The notes under the pieces: model-generated
Database searches by the model: none
What the model was told of the DNA's origin: nothing
What the model saw: the letters and a program-made list of their open reading frames with translations, nothing else
Position numbers and translations under genes: made by a program
Part shown: positions 52,031-60,693 of the stretch, one piece after another
How positions within the stretch are numbered: the stretch's first letter is position 1
How the letters are laid out: every line of letters starts with the position of its first letter
Assembly: GCA_023384675.1 (NCBI GenBank)
Contig: JAHDVK010000026.1
Location: 1-64,000 of the forward strand
DNA from: Bryobacteraceae bacterium
GTDB lineage: Bacteria > Acidobacteriota > Terriglobia > Bryobacterales > Bryobacteraceae
Direction: 5' to 3'
DNA length: 64,000 bases

Positions 52031-54793
52031 CTAGAACACCGAGAAACTTGTGCCGAAGCTATACGTGCGCCCGAGCCGGAAGGCCCGGTGCACAAACTCG
52101 CCCTGTGTCCAGCGGTAACGGTTGTCCAACAGATTCTCGGCCGTGAAACGCAGGCTGAGTTTGCCGTCTTCCCGTAAGTCGTACTGGTACACGAAATCCA
52201 CAAAATTGTTCCGCTCCTGAAAGATATCGGGCAGTCCCACGGCGCCCACATCGGTAATCCGCCGCGAAACCGAATTGAGGGAAAACCGCGCGCTCGAACG
52301 CCACTGCGGCCTCGCCCAGTCCGTGATGATGTTGTAGATGAACCGCGACTGGCCCAATAGCGGCCGGTTCCGTGAGGTCAGCAGCAGCGCGAGATCGTCC
52401 GGGATCTCCACGTTCGATTCCACGAAAGTGAAGTTGCTCTGCAAGCCGAAGCTCCGCAACCGGGGGTGGATGAACGAGAGATTCCGCCGGAATTCCAGCT
52501 CAATGCCGTAGTTCCGCGCGCCGGCCGCGTTCAGGAAGCTCTGCCGCAGGTCGGTGGTGGGTTGGATCGTCACCTCGATCGGATCCGTGAAGTCCTTGAA
52601 GAAGAAGCTCGCCGCGATCACCTGGTCTCCGCCGGGGAACCATTCCCAGCGGGCGTCGAAGTTGTCGATCTGTGCCCGGCGCAGGTTCGGATTGCCGACG
52701 GTGTTGAACCCGCCCAGCACGTTGGTAAAGTCGAAGGGGGAAAGTTCCCGGAAGTCCGGCCGGGATAGGGTCCGCCCGTAGCCGAACCGCAGATTCTGCC
52801 GCCCAGTCAGCGCGTAGATCGCGTTGATGCTCGGAAGCAGGTCGCGATTGCGCAGGTCCGCGATGGAAGGGACCGCGCCGGGGATCAGCGGGTCCACCGT
52901 CTCCACGCGGATCGCGGCGTCTTCCACGCGGAAGCCCCCCACCAGCCGCCAGCGTCCGCCCAGCGCCAGATCCACCATCCCGTAGCCGCCGTAAATGTCC
53001 ATGTTCGCGTCGTACGTGTCGGTGCCGCGCGTGTTCTCGCGAATCTCGAACCCGTCCGGCCGGATATTATCCCGGCCCAGCACCTCGTTCGCCGGTGCGA
53101 AGAAGTTGATCGTCTGCGTCCGGACCGGAACGAAACGGAAGCGCCGTGCGCCGAAATCGCGCGTGCGGAACGTACCGCGAAAACCAATCTTGAAGACCCC
53201 GGTCACGGGCCCCTTGAAGAACGGCTTCGACCAGTCTGCCTGCGGTTCATAGATGCGGTCCTGCAATTGGTTGAAGAACCGCAGCCCCGATTCCGGCAGC
53301 GGCAGGTGCCGGGTTCGTCCGCCCTCTTCGATCTGCCGGATCGTCTCCCTCAGGTCGGGTTCGTTCCGGCTCGAGTTTGAAACCGCCAGTTGCCAGTGAA
53401 AAACACTGTTACCCAGCTTCGACACCGCGTGGTCGCCTTCCACGCTCACCGAATACAGCCCGCGCTCCACCCAGCGCAGACGGGTCGCTTCAATATCCGA
53501 TCCGATGCTGTTGTTAAAGCCCCGGAAGAGGCGGCTTTCCATGTCGGTGTCGCGCGTCAGCGTGTTGCGGAATATCAGTTTGTTCGAGCCGTTGATCTTG
53601 TAGGCCGCATTCAGCACGCCTCCCAGCCGCGATGCTTCGTTGAACGAGTTGAACTGGGGAATCGTGTTGAAAAGAATGGGCCGCCCTCCAGACATCGTGA
53701 GAAAATTCAATTCCTCGAAGTTGGCCTGCGGGCTGTTGCTAAAGGTGATCGCGCCGACGAGCCCCAATCGTCCCCACGTGTTCCCCGCTGCCACCGAGTA
53801 GCTTTGCTGCGGACGCATCGAAGCCACCGGCTCAAGCTCGTAGTTCACATCGAAGGCCCGCCCGAACTCCTGCAACTGTTGCGGCGTGAAAACGCCCCGG
53901 AACAGCCGCGTGTCCGCCGCCACGTTCGGCGGCAACTGCCGGGTGCCGTCGTCGAAGCCGAAGATGTCCCGGCGCCCGCCCCGGTGCGTGCTGAACGGCT
54001 TGAAGCTGGTTACCGTGTTCATGCCCGTCTTGCCGCTCACCCTGAATACCGGCTTGTTCGGGAACTCGATCGTCGTCATCTGCACCAGCCCGCCCGAAAA
54101 CTCGCCCGGCAGATCCGGCGTGTAGGTCTTCAGCACCTTGATGTTGTCGATCAGCGACGCCGGGAACAGGTCCAGCGGAACCACCCGCCGCTCCGGTTCC
54201 GTTGTCGGAATCATCGCGTTGTTCAGCATCGTGGCGCTGTAGCGTTCGCCGAGACCGCGCACGTAGACGTAGCCGCTCTCGACAATCGACACCCCCGTCA
54301 CCTGCTGCATCGCCGCCGCCGCGTCCGACGCCGTTGAACTGCGGATCTCCTGCCCGCTAATGCCATCCGATACCGCCGCCGCCAGTTTGCGCTCCTGCGT
54401 CACCATCTCGGAAGTCGCAGCCACGGCCGAAATCGTTTCCGTCACCTCCACCGTGGTCACCGATGCCGCCGTCACCACGATCGTGCTGGCGTCTGTGTTG
54501 GCCCCCGCCACCACTACCACACCCTCGATCGTCGCCGGCAGATAGTTCGGCGCCGTGAACTTGACCTGATACGTGCCTGGCGCCACCTCCATGCGGTAGC
54601 GCCCATCCAGATCGGTCGCCGTCTTCTGACTTCCGCCCTGCAGTTCCACAACGGCGCCCCGGACGGGCTGCCCGTTCGCGCCGTCGTACAGCGTGCCGGA
54701 GATGGAGCTCCGTCCGGTCTGCGCGGGCAGGGCCAGACTCGCGAGCAATAAACCAATGGAGACGGGAATTGTTTTACTTGGGAGGGAGTACAT
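52031..54793 (-). CDS. TonB-dependent outer-membrane receptor with carboxypeptidase-regulatory-like domain
   Basis: 920 residues. Signal peptide (VSIGLLLASLALPAQT), a CarboxypepD-reg-like beta-sandwich (SISGTLYDGANGQPVRGAVV), a TonB plug (QQVTGVSIVESGYVYVRGLG and LDLFPASLIDNIKVLKTYTP) and a 22-strand-type barrel ending in an aromatic C-terminus (FRLGRTYSFGTSFSVF). The plug motif YVRGLGERY is typical of a receptor subgroup that sits beside secreted beta-helix proteins. It imports a ligand across the outer membrane using TonB-ExbBD energy. The ligand is not determined; the neighbouring PhoB/PhoR-like pair makes a phosphorus compound a reasonable guess. Confidence 0.87.
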   Translation of the reverse strand: MYSLPSKTIPVSIGLLLASLALPAQTGRSSISGTLYDGANGQPVRGAVVELQGGSQKTATDLDGRYRMEVAPGTYQVKFTAPNYLPATIEGVVVVAGANTDASTIVVTAASVTTVEVTETISAVAATSEMVTQERKLAAAVSDGISGQEIRSSTASDAAAAMQQVTGVSIVESGYVYVRGLGERYSATMLNNAMIPTTEPERRVVPLDLFPASLIDNIKVLKTYTPDLPGEFSGGLVQMTTIEFPNKPVFRVSGKTGMNTVTSFKPFSTHRGGRRDIFGFDDGTRQLPPNVAADTRLFRGVFTPQQLQEFGRAFDVNYELEPVASMRPQQSYSVAAGNTWGRLGLVGAITFSNSPQANFEELNFLTMSGGRPILFNTIPQFNSFNEASRLGGVLNAAYKINGSNKLIFRNTLTRDTDMESRLFRGFNNSIGSDIEATRLRWVERGLYSVSVEGDHAVSKLGNSVFHWQLAVSNSSRNEPDLRETIRQIEEGGRTRHLPLPESGLRFFNQLQDRIYEPQADWSKPFFKGPVTGVFKIGFRGTFRTRDFGARRFRFVPVRTQTINFFAPANEVLGRDNIRPDGFEIRENTRGTDTYDANMDIYGGYGMVDLALGGRWRLVGGFRVEDAAIRVETVDPLIPGAVPSIADLRNRDLLPSINAIYALTGRQNLRFGYGRTLSRPDFRELSPFDFTNVLGGFNTVGNPNLRRAQIDNFDARWEWFPGGDQVIAASFFFKDFTDPIEVTIQPTTDLRQSFLNAAGARNYGIELEFRRNLSFIHPRLRSFGLQSNFTFVESNVEIPDDLALLLTSRNRPLLGQSRFIYNIITDWARPQWRSSARFSLNSVSRRITDVGAVGLPDIFQERNNFVDFVYQYDLREDGKLSLRFTAENLLDNRYRWTQGEFVHRAFRLGRTYSFGTSFSVF

Positions 54794-54867
54794 AAGCGGC
54801 TTCCGCAGCCAAAAGCCACCTTACCAAGACAATCGTTTAATTCCGGTGAATAAAGGGTAAATTACGC

Positions 54868-54885
54868 GCGACTATTTCTTGACTG
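54868..54885 (-). promoter_or_regulatory. Possible Pho-box-like direct repeat upstream of TonB receptor
   Basis: On the minus strand the sequence is CAGTCAA-GAAA-TAGTCGC, two AGTC half-sites spaced 11 bases apart with an A-rich spacer. This resembles the PhoB box layout (CTGTCAT, 4 A/T bases, CTGTCAC). It lies about 75 bases before the receptor ATG. The match is partial, and the site is proposed mainly because the PhoB-like gene is next door. Confidence 0.35.
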
Positions 54886-55062
54886 ATTTCGGCACATGTG
54901 GAAATAGGCTATCCCCGGAGCGCCGTTTCACGGCCCGGCTGAACCGCTTCAAGAAAGGTCTTCTGCCCCTGCTGCGCGCCCTTGCCGCGCCTGTGCGATG
55001 GTCCCCGGCGCGCCCCGGCGCTCATTCGCCGCCTCTTCTTCAGGTAAAAACGTTTCGATTTA

Positions 55063-55080
55063 GTCATTCATTGAATTGAC
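55063..55080. promoter_or_regulatory. Imperfect palindrome, possible operator
   Basis: GTCATTCATTGAATTGAC reads almost the same on both strands (GTCA-TTC against GTCAATTC). It stands 82 bases past the terminator and some 270 bases upstream of the receptor start, in the A+T-rich part of the gap. A regulator site is possible, but no second copy was found. Confidence 0.3.
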
Positions 55081-55153
55081 ATAAGTCGGCTCGATTTCAA
55101 TGGTCACTTTGCTCGCGCAGCCTCCAGTAATCGCACGCCGCTTGCCGGCGTCA

Positions 55154-55183
55154 AAAAGAAAAAGCCCGGCCGGAGCCGGGCTT
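55154..55183 (-). terminator. Rho-independent terminator of the PhoB-like gene
   Basis: Perfect 9-bp stem AAGCCCGGC/GCCGGGCTT with a four-base loop (stem and loop 55162-55183). In the minus-strand transcript it is followed by UUUUUCUUUUUG (55152-55163 region). It lies 25 bases after the response-regulator stop and ends the dusB-rnhA-nadD-kinase-regulator unit. Confidence 0.9.
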
Positions 55184-55207
55184 CTTTGAACCGGTGCCGA
55201 AATCGCG

Positions 55208-55924
55208 TTATGCCATGCGCGCTTCCGCCCGCTGCTCCTCCCCGACCACGTCATTGAAGCTGTAGCCGAAGCCGCGCACGGACCGGATCATCTGCGGGTT
55301 CGCGGGATCCTCTTCGATCTTCTGCCTGAGCCGCAGCACGTACACGTCCACCGTCCGGTCCGTCACCGCCCGGTCGTGCCCCCAGACCGCGTCGAGCAGT
55401 TGTTCGCGGCTGAATACCACGCCCGGACGGCTCATCAGGAACTCAAGCAGCCGGAATTCGGTCGCCGTCAGCGACAGCGTCTGTCCGTGCAGCTTCACCC
55501 GGCAGCTCTGGCGGTCCAGGTCCAGCCCGCCCACTTTCAGCGAGCGCACCGGCTGCGCCTGCGTGCGGAACTGGATCTTGATCCGCGCCACCAGTTCGCG
55601 CACGAAGAACGGCTTCACGATATAGTCGTTCGCGCCCAGCTCCAGCCCGACAATACGGTCCGTCTCCGACGCCCGCGCCGTCAGGAAAATCACCGGGATG
55701 TGCGCCAGCTCCGGATGGCTCCGGATTCCTTTACAAATGTCCAGACCATCCGAATCCGGCAGCATGATATCGAGGATCACCAGGTCCGGCTTTTCCCGCC
55801 GGCACAACTCCACCGCGCCCTTTCCCGTCTGCGCCCCGGCAAGCTGGAACCCTTCCTTCTCCAGGTTGTACTTCAGCAAAGCGTACAAGTCGGAGTCGTC
55901 TTCGATGAGCATGATCTTTTTCAT
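55208..55924 (-). CDS. OmpR/PhoB-family response regulator
   Basis: 238 residues. Receiver: MKKIMLIEDDSDLYALLKYN with the acidic pair, phospho-acceptor Asp in LVILDIMLPDSDGLD, Thr in VIFLTARASETD, Lys in DYIVKPFFVRELVARI. The C-terminal winged helix has LTATEFRLLEFLMSRPGVVF and SREQLLDAVWGHDRAVTDRT, then VDVYVLRLRQKIEEDP, all close to PhoB. The function is inferred as phosphate-type control from its fold class and adjacent kinase; OmpR-family regulators serve many signals. The gap to the kinase stop is 47 bases and A+T-rich. It is followed by a strong terminator. Confidence 0.9.
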   Translation of the reverse strand: MKKIMLIEDDSDLYALLKYNLEKEGFQLAGAQTGKGAVELCRREKPDLVILDIMLPDSDGLDICKGIRSHPELAHIPVIFLTARASETDRIVGLELGANDYIVKPFFVRELVARIKIQFRTQAQPVRSLKVGGLDLDRQSCRVKLHGQTLSLTATEFRLLEFLMSRPGVVFSREQLLDAVWGHDRAVTDRTVDVYVLRLRQKIEEDPANPQMIRSVRGFGYSFNDVVGEEQRAEARMA

Positions 55925-55971
55925 TTCAGTGTGCCCTATGAAATCTTAGCCGCCAGCGAGTTTCAATTAGA

Positions 55972-57456
55972 TTACTTTTGTGTGAACTGTGTTTGAAGAT
56001 GTCCGTCTTCGGAGAGACCGATATCCTCCAGAGGCAGGGTGAAGGCAAACGCCGAGCCTTGCCCCAACTCGCTCTCCACCCGCACATCGCCGCCCAGCGC
56101 CCGCGCCAGGTGTTTCACAATCGCCAGACCCAGCCCCGTGCCGCCCATCTCGCGTGAACGGGCCTTATCCACCCGGTAGAACCGCTCGAACAGCCGGCCC
56201 AGGTCTTCCTCCGGGATGCCCATCCCGGTATCCCGCACGCTCACTTCCACCCGCGAATCCTCAGTCATTCTCGTTCCGATGAAGATCCGTCCTCCTTCGG
56301 GCGTGTATTTGATCGCGTTGTCGAGCAGGTTGCTCATGATCTGGTGCACGGATTCCGCATCACAAAAGACCTCGAGATCCGCCGGCCCCGGATCGATCTC
56401 CATACTCACCCGTTTCTTCAGCGCCACGGGCCGCAGCGTATCCACACACTCGTTCAACAGCGCGGCCAGCCGGTAGGAGGCGAACTGGAACCTCTGCGTC
56501 TTCAGTTCGATCCGCGAAACCGTCAGCAGGTCGGCGGTGAGCCGTCCCAGCCGCTCGGCGTTCTGCCGCACGATATTGAGGAAGCGGATATTGTTGTCCC
56601 TGTCCTCGAGCGCTCCATCGAGCAGCGTTTCCGTGTAGCCCTGGATCGAAGCCAGCGGCGTCCGCAACTCATGCGACACGTTGATGACGAAGTCCTTCCG
56701 GATGCGCTCGAGCTTCTCCATCTCCTGGTGCTCGCGCTCCAGTTCCTCGAACATCTTCTGGAGCTTCGCGCCGGTTTCGTTTAACTGGCGCCCGAGAATG
56801 CCCAACTCGTCATTCCCCTTCACATTCAGCCGTGCCCGGAAATCGCCCGTGGCGAGCGTGGAGGCGTAGTCGATAATCGCCCCGAGCCGGCGGGCGAAGC
56901 TTCGCGCGAAAAACAGCGCCAGCAGCAGCGCCGGCACGAAGGCGGCGGCGGTGTAGAGCACCAGTTGGCGGCGCAACACGCCAATCTGCCCGCTGATTTC
57001 TCTGAGCGGCATGGCCAGGCGCACGGCGCCGCCCTCGAGCGGCGATGCCACATACAAATAGTTCACTCCGGTTGTCGGGCTGCCGCGCACCGAATGGCCG
57101 GTCCTGCCTTCGAGCGCCGCCCTGATCTCCGGCCGCGAAGCGTGGTTCTCCATGCTGGCGCGGTCAGCTTCGGAATCCAGCAGCACGGTCCCGTCGCGGT
57201 CCACGATCGTCAACCGGCCGTTGGCCGCCTCCGCCATCACTTTCACCGATTCGCGGCGCAGGTGCAGCAGTTCTTCGCGGTTGAGCAGACCCAGCATCCG
57301 CGTCTTTTCGGTCATCTCCTGCCGCAAGGCCGCGACATAGACCTTCTCGGCCATCTCCGAAGCCAGAAAATCGATCGCCGCCAGCGCCACCGCGATCAAA
57401 ACGATCACCACCAGCACCAGCTTGCCGAAGATTCGCGCCGTCATTGAGCGGCTCAT
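55972..57456 (-). CDS. PhoR-like sensor histidine kinase
   Basis: 494 residues from ATG 57456. Transmembrane helix 1 (LVLVVIVLIAVALAAIDFLA), a periplasmic domain of about 120 residues (includes LTIVDRDGTVLLDSEADRAS and GRTGHSVRGSPTTGVNYLYV), helix 2 (YTAAAFVPALLLALFFARSF), HAMP (DYASTLATGDFRARLNVKGN), then the His box FVINVSHELRTPLASIQGYT followed by ETLLDGAL as in PhoR. ATPase boxes: MSNLLDNAIKYTPEGG, VRDTGMGIPEEDLGRLFERF, GGTGLGLAIVKHLARALGG. No PAS domain lies between HAMP and the His box. The ATG overlaps the nadD stop (TAATG) and has GGGGGA just upstream. Confidence 0.9.
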   Translation of the reverse strand: MSRSMTARIFGKLVLVVIVLIAVALAAIDFLASEMAEKVYVAALRQEMTEKTRMLGLLNREELLHLRRESVKVMAEAANGRLTIVDRDGTVLLDSEADRASMENHASRPEIRAALEGRTGHSVRGSPTTGVNYLYVASPLEGGAVRLAMPLREISGQIGVLRRQLVLYTAAAFVPALLLALFFARSFARRLGAIIDYASTLATGDFRARLNVKGNDELGILGRQLNETGAKLQKMFEELEREHQEMEKLERIRKDFVINVSHELRTPLASIQGYTETLLDGALEDRDNNIRFLNIVRQNAERLGRLTADLLTVSRIELKTQRFQFASYRLAALLNECVDTLRPVALKKRVSMEIDPGPADLEVFCDAESVHQIMSNLLDNAIKYTPEGGRIFIGTRMTEDSRVEVSVRDTGMGIPEEDLGRLFERFYRVDKARSREMGGTGLGLAIVKHLARALGGDVRVESELGQGSAFAFTLPLEDIGLSEDGHLQTQFTQK

Positions 57457-58028
57457 TATTCCCCCTGGTACAGACCCTTGTCCAACGCGTAGGCCGCCAC
57501 TGCGGGCGGCGCCTCCGCCGGCCGCCGGCCGGCAGCGAACGCTCGCCGGATATCCGAAGAACTCACCGGAAGCGCCAGCGTCTCCAGCCGGTGCAGCCGC
57601 GCGCCCTCCGGTACAGGATACTCGTATCCGGGGCGCGAAACCACAATGAACTCCACCTCGCGGAGGACATCCTCCGAACGCCGCCACGTGCCCACCTCAG
57701 CGAAAGCATCGGCCCCGATGAGGAAAAACAGCTCATCGTCCGGACCCAGCATCTTCCGCGCGCGCGCCAGCGTGTCGATCGTGTAGCTCTTGCCTTCGCG
57801 CTCCTCCAGCCGCGACGGCACGAACCGCGGATCGGCCTCGCAGGCCAACTCCACCATCCGGTGCCGGTGCTCGTACGCCGTCGTCGCCCCGGCCGGCTTA
57901 TGCGGCGGATTGCCCGCCGTGATAAACCAAACCTGATCGAGGGCAAACCGCTCCGCCGCCTCGCGCGCCACCCGCAGATGCGCCTCGTGCACCGGGTCGA
58001 ACGTCCCTCCGAATAATGCGATTCTCAA
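57456..58028 (-). CDS. nadD: Nicotinate-nucleotide adenylyltransferase
   Basis: 190 residues. The nucleotidyl-transferase motif [20 protein letters not shown] is at the N-terminus, and the second ATP motif appears as [26 protein letters not shown] and [11 protein letters not shown] match the family's substrate loops. It converts nicotinate mononucleotide and ATP to deamido-NAD in NAD synthesis. The start is TTG 58028, which overlaps the rnhA stop by 4 bases (TTGA) and places the HxGH-type motif at the usual position; a longer open frame runs back into rnhA. Confidence 0.92.
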   Translation of the reverse strand: MRIALFGGTFDPVHEAHLRVAREAAERFALDQVWFITAGNPPHKPAGATTAYEHRHRMVELACEADPRFVPSRLEEREGKSYTIDTLARARKMLGPDDELFFLIGADAFAEVGTWRRSEDVLREVEFIVVSRPGYEYPVPEGARLHRLETLALPVSSSDIRRAFAAGRRPAEAPPAVAAYALDKGLYQGE

Positions 58029-58465
58029 TCGCGCCGTCTCCCTGCCGCTGCCGCCCTCGCCAGTTCGTCGCAGCGGTTGTTGTCCTCGTCGTTGGCGTGG
58101 CCTTTGGTCCAGCGCCAGCTGGTTTGGTGGCGCATCAGCTCGCGGTCCAGCTCTTGCCATAGATCCTGGTTGAGGACGGGCTTTTTCGCGGCGGTCATCC
58201 AGCCGTTCCGCTTCCACTTCGCCATCCACTGCTCGACGCCCTTCTTCAAATACTCGGAATCCGTCACCAGTTCCACTTCGCAGGGCTCTTTCAGCGCCTG
58301 CAGCGCGCGGATGGCGGCTGTCAGTTCCATCCGGTTGTTCGTCGTATTCGGTTCGTGGCCCGACATCGCGCGCTCATGCGGGCCATAGCGCAGGATCGCC
58401 GCCCAGCCGCCCGGCCCCGGGTTGCCCAGGCAGGACCCGTCGGTGATCACCTTCAGCTTCTTCAT
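58025..58465 (-). CDS. rnhA: Ribonuclease HI
   Basis: 146 residues. The catalytic D-E-D-D set is visible: [20 protein letters not shown] (Asp), [19 protein letters not shown] (Glu), [20 protein letters not shown] (Asp) and [20 protein letters not shown] (Asp). [10 protein letters not shown] also fits. It degrades RNA in RNA-DNA hybrids. The ATG overlaps the dusB stop by 4 bases and its own stop overlaps nadD, so dusB-rnhA-nadD-kinase form one tightly linked operon. Confidence 0.96.
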   Translation of the reverse strand: MKKLKVITDGSCLGNPGPGGWAAILRYGPHERAMSGHEPNTTNNRMELTAAIRALQALKEPCEVELVTDSEYLKKGVEQWMAKWKRNGWMTAAKKPVLNQDLWQELDRELMRHQTSWRWTKGHANDEDNNRCDELARAAAAGRRRD

Positions 58466-59475
58466 GCGGCTTCCAGTTCGGCCTCGAAGTGGCGCTCCAC
58501 ATGCTTCAAAATTTGCTCAATTTCGCGTGTTTGATAGATCAAAACGCGCAATTTTGCGCCATTTCGCACGCCATGCGTGAAGTACGTGGCGAACTGCTTC
58601 ATCTTGCCCACCACGTCCAGACCGCCCTTATCCGCCAGCATCCGGTAATAGCGCCGCATCATCTCGTAGCGGTCGCGCTCGGTGGGCTGATAGTAGGACC
58701 CGCGCTCCAGATACTCCCCGATCTGCCTGAAAATCCAAGGGTTCGAGCTCGCCGCCCGGCCGATCATCACCGCGTCGCAGCCGGTCTGCTCCACCATCCG
58801 CACCGCGTCTTCAGGGGCGATGACATCGCCATTGCCGATCACCGGGATCTTGACTGCCGCCTTCACCTCCGCGATGCGCTGCCAGTCGGCGCGGCCGGCG
58901 TAGCCTTGCTCGCGCGTGCGCGGATGCAGCGCGATGGCGGCCAGGCCATTGTCCTCGGCCAGCTTCGCCATCCGCACGTGGACCAGTTCCTCATCGCTCC
59001 AGCCCGCGCGGAACTTCATCGTCAACGGGATCTTGATGGCCTCGCGGCACTTCTTCAGCAGCGCGTCCACCAGCGGCAGGTCCCTCAACAACCCCGAGCC
59101 GCCATTGCAGCGCACCACCTTTTTCACCGGACAGCCGAAGTTGATGTCCACGGCGTCGAAGCCCTGGTCCTCGCAGATCCGCGCGGCCTCGGCCATCACC
59201 TCGGGATCGGAGCCGAATAGTTGGGCGGAGATGGGATGCTCGTCCGGCTCAAAGTACAAATAGTGAAAGCTTTTCGATTTGCGGCGGCCGGGGTGGCGCT
59301 CCGTAGCCACCACGCCGTGCGAGCTGGTGAACTCGGTCATCAGCAGGCCGCAGCCGCCCTGCTGGCGGATCAGCCGCCGGAAGACCGTGTCGGTGACGCC
59401 GGCCATCGGAGCCAGCACGGTCGCCGGAGCGACATGCACCGGCCCCATCTGGTAGCTTGACGGAAAGGAGACCAT
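58462..59475 (-). CDS. dusB: tRNA-dihydrouridine synthase
   Basis: About 337 residues. The Dus signature is complete: [20 protein letters not shown] for FMN binding, [20 protein letters not shown] with the catalytic Cys, [31 protein letters not shown] and [20 protein letters not shown], then [16 protein letters not shown]. It reduces uridines to dihydrouridine in the tRNA D-loop. TACAAT at 59485-59490 (minus) looks like its -10, implying a very short leader; ATG 59448 ([17 protein letters not shown]) is a closer match to relatives' N-termini and may be the true start. Confidence 0.93.
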   Translation of the reverse strand: MVSFPSSYQMGPVHVAPATVLAPMAGVTDTVFRRLIRQQGGCGLLMTEFTSSHGVVATERHPGRRKSKSFHYLYFEPDEHPISAQLFGSDPEVMAEAARICEDQGFDAVDINFGCPVKKVVRCNGGSGLLRDLPLVDALLKKCREAIKIPLTMKFRAGWSDEELVHVRMAKLAEDNGLAAIALHPRTREQGYAGRADWQRIAEVKAAVKIPVIGNGDVIAPEDAVRMVEQTGCDAVMIGRAASSNPWIFRQIGEYLERGSYYQPTERDRYEMMRRYYRMLADKGGLDVVGKMKQFATYFTHGVRNGAKLRVLIYQTREIEQILKHVERHFEAELEAA

Positions 59476-59510
59476 CCAATCCCTATTGTAACGGGCGCGG
59501 CATGACCGAA

Positions 59511-59532
59511 ACGCAGCCCCTGGCGGCTGCGT
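59511..59532 (+). promoter_or_regulatory. Hairpin in the leader of the glycine-zipper gene
   Basis: ACGCAGCC and GGCTGCGT form a perfect 8-bp stem around the six-base loop CCTGGC. It stands 29 bases before the plus-strand ATG at 59562 and upstream of the divergent dusB promoter. There is no U-run, so it is not a typical terminator. Function unknown. Confidence 0.3.
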
Positions 59533-59561
59533 CGTATTGATTTGAGTAGGAGTTGCGGCCC

Positions 59562-60515
59562 ATGAACAAGAACATCGCATTGATCGTGCTGGGCGGGATG
59601 ACGGCGGCGGCTCTGGGCTGGCTGGCCGCGTCGGCGAACCGCGATCAGCCGGCGCCGGTCATTATCGTGCAAGCGCCTCAGGCGCCCGCCATGGCGGTGA
59701 CGCCCGCGCCCGCACCCGAGCCTGAGCCTGTTGCCGCGAAGCCCGCGCCCGTGCCGCGTCCCGCCGCCCGGCCTGCCGCCAGGCCGGCCCCCGCGCGCCC
59801 CGCCCCCGCCGCGAGACCCGCTCCGCCGCCGGAACCGGCCCCTCAGGAACCCGAACCCGCGCGCGAAGTCCGTATCACGGGAGCGGAGCCGGCCGAAGCC
59901 GCGCGAACCGCCAGCGAGGAACCCGTGGCCGAATCCCGGCCCGCCGCGCCACCCATCTTTCCCGTCCAGAAACTGCCGCCTCCGCCCCCGCGTTCGATCA
60001 CCATTCCGGCGGGCACGCTCATCACGGTCCGATTGGCTCAGGCCATTGAATCAGGAAGCAATAGCGAGGGCGACGCCTTCACCGCCACGCTCGATCAGCC
60101 GCTGGTGGTGGATGGTCTGGTGATCGCCGAACGCGGTTCCCGGCAGCAGGGCAAGGTCTCCTTCTCCGAACGCTCGGGCCGCGTGAAAGGCCGGGCCGCT
60201 TTTGGCCTGGAACTGGTGGCTTTGAATACGGCCGACGGCCAGCGGGTCGACCTCCATACCGAAATCTTCCGGCATGAAGCCGAATCCGGCGCCGGACGCG
60301 ATGCCGCCAAAGCAGGCGTGATGGCCGGCATCGGCGCGGCCATCGGCGCCATGGCCGGGGGCGGCCGTGGCGCGGCCATCGGAGCCGCCGCCGGCGGCGC
60401 AGCAGGCGCGGGCACCGTCATGGCGACCCGCGGCCAGGAGGCCCGCCTCCCCGCCGAGACGCGCATCTCATTCCGGCTCACCCAGCCCATCACGCTGACC
60501 GAAAAATTGGACTGA
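59562..60515 (+). CDS. Exported Pro/Ala-rich protein with glycine-zipper segment
   Basis: 317 residues. N-terminal signal or anchor (MNKNIALIVLGGMTAAALGW LAAS), then a long low-complexity Pro/Ala/Arg stretch (residues about 45-120), a beta-rich domain starting SITIPAGTLITVRLAQAIES with GKVSFSERSGRVKGRAAFGL, and a C-terminal glycine-zipper (AGIGAAIGAMAGGGRGAAIG onward). The middle domain resembles a small Rickettsia-like/SLT outer-envelope module. The Pro-rich part likely spans the periplasm. Function unknown. GGAG at 59547-59550 precedes ATG 59562 by 11 bases. Confidence 0.8.
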   Translation: MNKNIALIVLGGMTAAALGWLAASANRDQPAPVIIVQAPQAPAMAVTPAPAPEPEPVAAKPAPVPRPAARPAARPAPARPAPAARPAPPPEPAPQEPEPAREVRITGAEPAEAARTASEEPVAESRPAAPPIFPVQKLPPPPPRSITIPAGTLITVRLAQAIESGSNSEGDAFTATLDQPLVVDGLVIAERGSRQQGKVSFSERSGRVKGRAAFGLELVALNTADGQRVDLHTEIFRHEAESGAGRDAAKAGVMAGIGAAIGAMAGGGRGAAIGAAAGGAAGAGTVMATRGQEARLPAETRISFRLTQPITLTEKLD

Positions 60516-60693
60516 CGCCGCGATTTGTTCGCACAAGCCCGCCGGGTGCAAGGGGGCAGGCCAGCCCGGGACACTCTCGGAAGTCCGCCCTAACCCACTA
60601 ATTCTGATAGGCTACGGCCCTGCGTTGCCCCCGGCTGACACCGGGGGCTCAAGCGGGGTCCAATCCGGCGGCATGGTTTACGAGCAGCCCGGG
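60516..60693. other. Intergenic stretch, no gene recognised
   Basis: 178 bases between the glycine-zipper stop and the inverted-repeat element, with no credible open frame. It contains the perfect hairpin at 60627-60648 annotated separately; apart from that I see no promoter or repeat. Confidence 0.5.
60627..60648. repeat. Perfect 8-bp hairpin, possible dispersed intergenic repeat
   Basis: GCCCCCGG and CCGGGGGC flank the loop CTGACA. There is no U-run on either strand, so this is not a standard terminator. Wording of this kind is familiar to me from intergenic repeats in Acidobacteria and Planctomycetes, but that is memory and needs a search. It lies 46 bases from the MITE-like element. Confidence 0.4.

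Larger units (their letters stand above)
54794..55153. other. Intergenic regulatory region upstream of the TonB-receptor operon
   Basis: The 414-base gap between the receptor start and the response-regulator stop is not coding on either strand. Besides the two sites listed separately (54868-54885 and 55063-55080) and the terminator of the two-component operon, I see a G+C-rich central stretch (about 54910-55030) and A+T-rich ends where promoters are likely. Confidence 0.5.
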
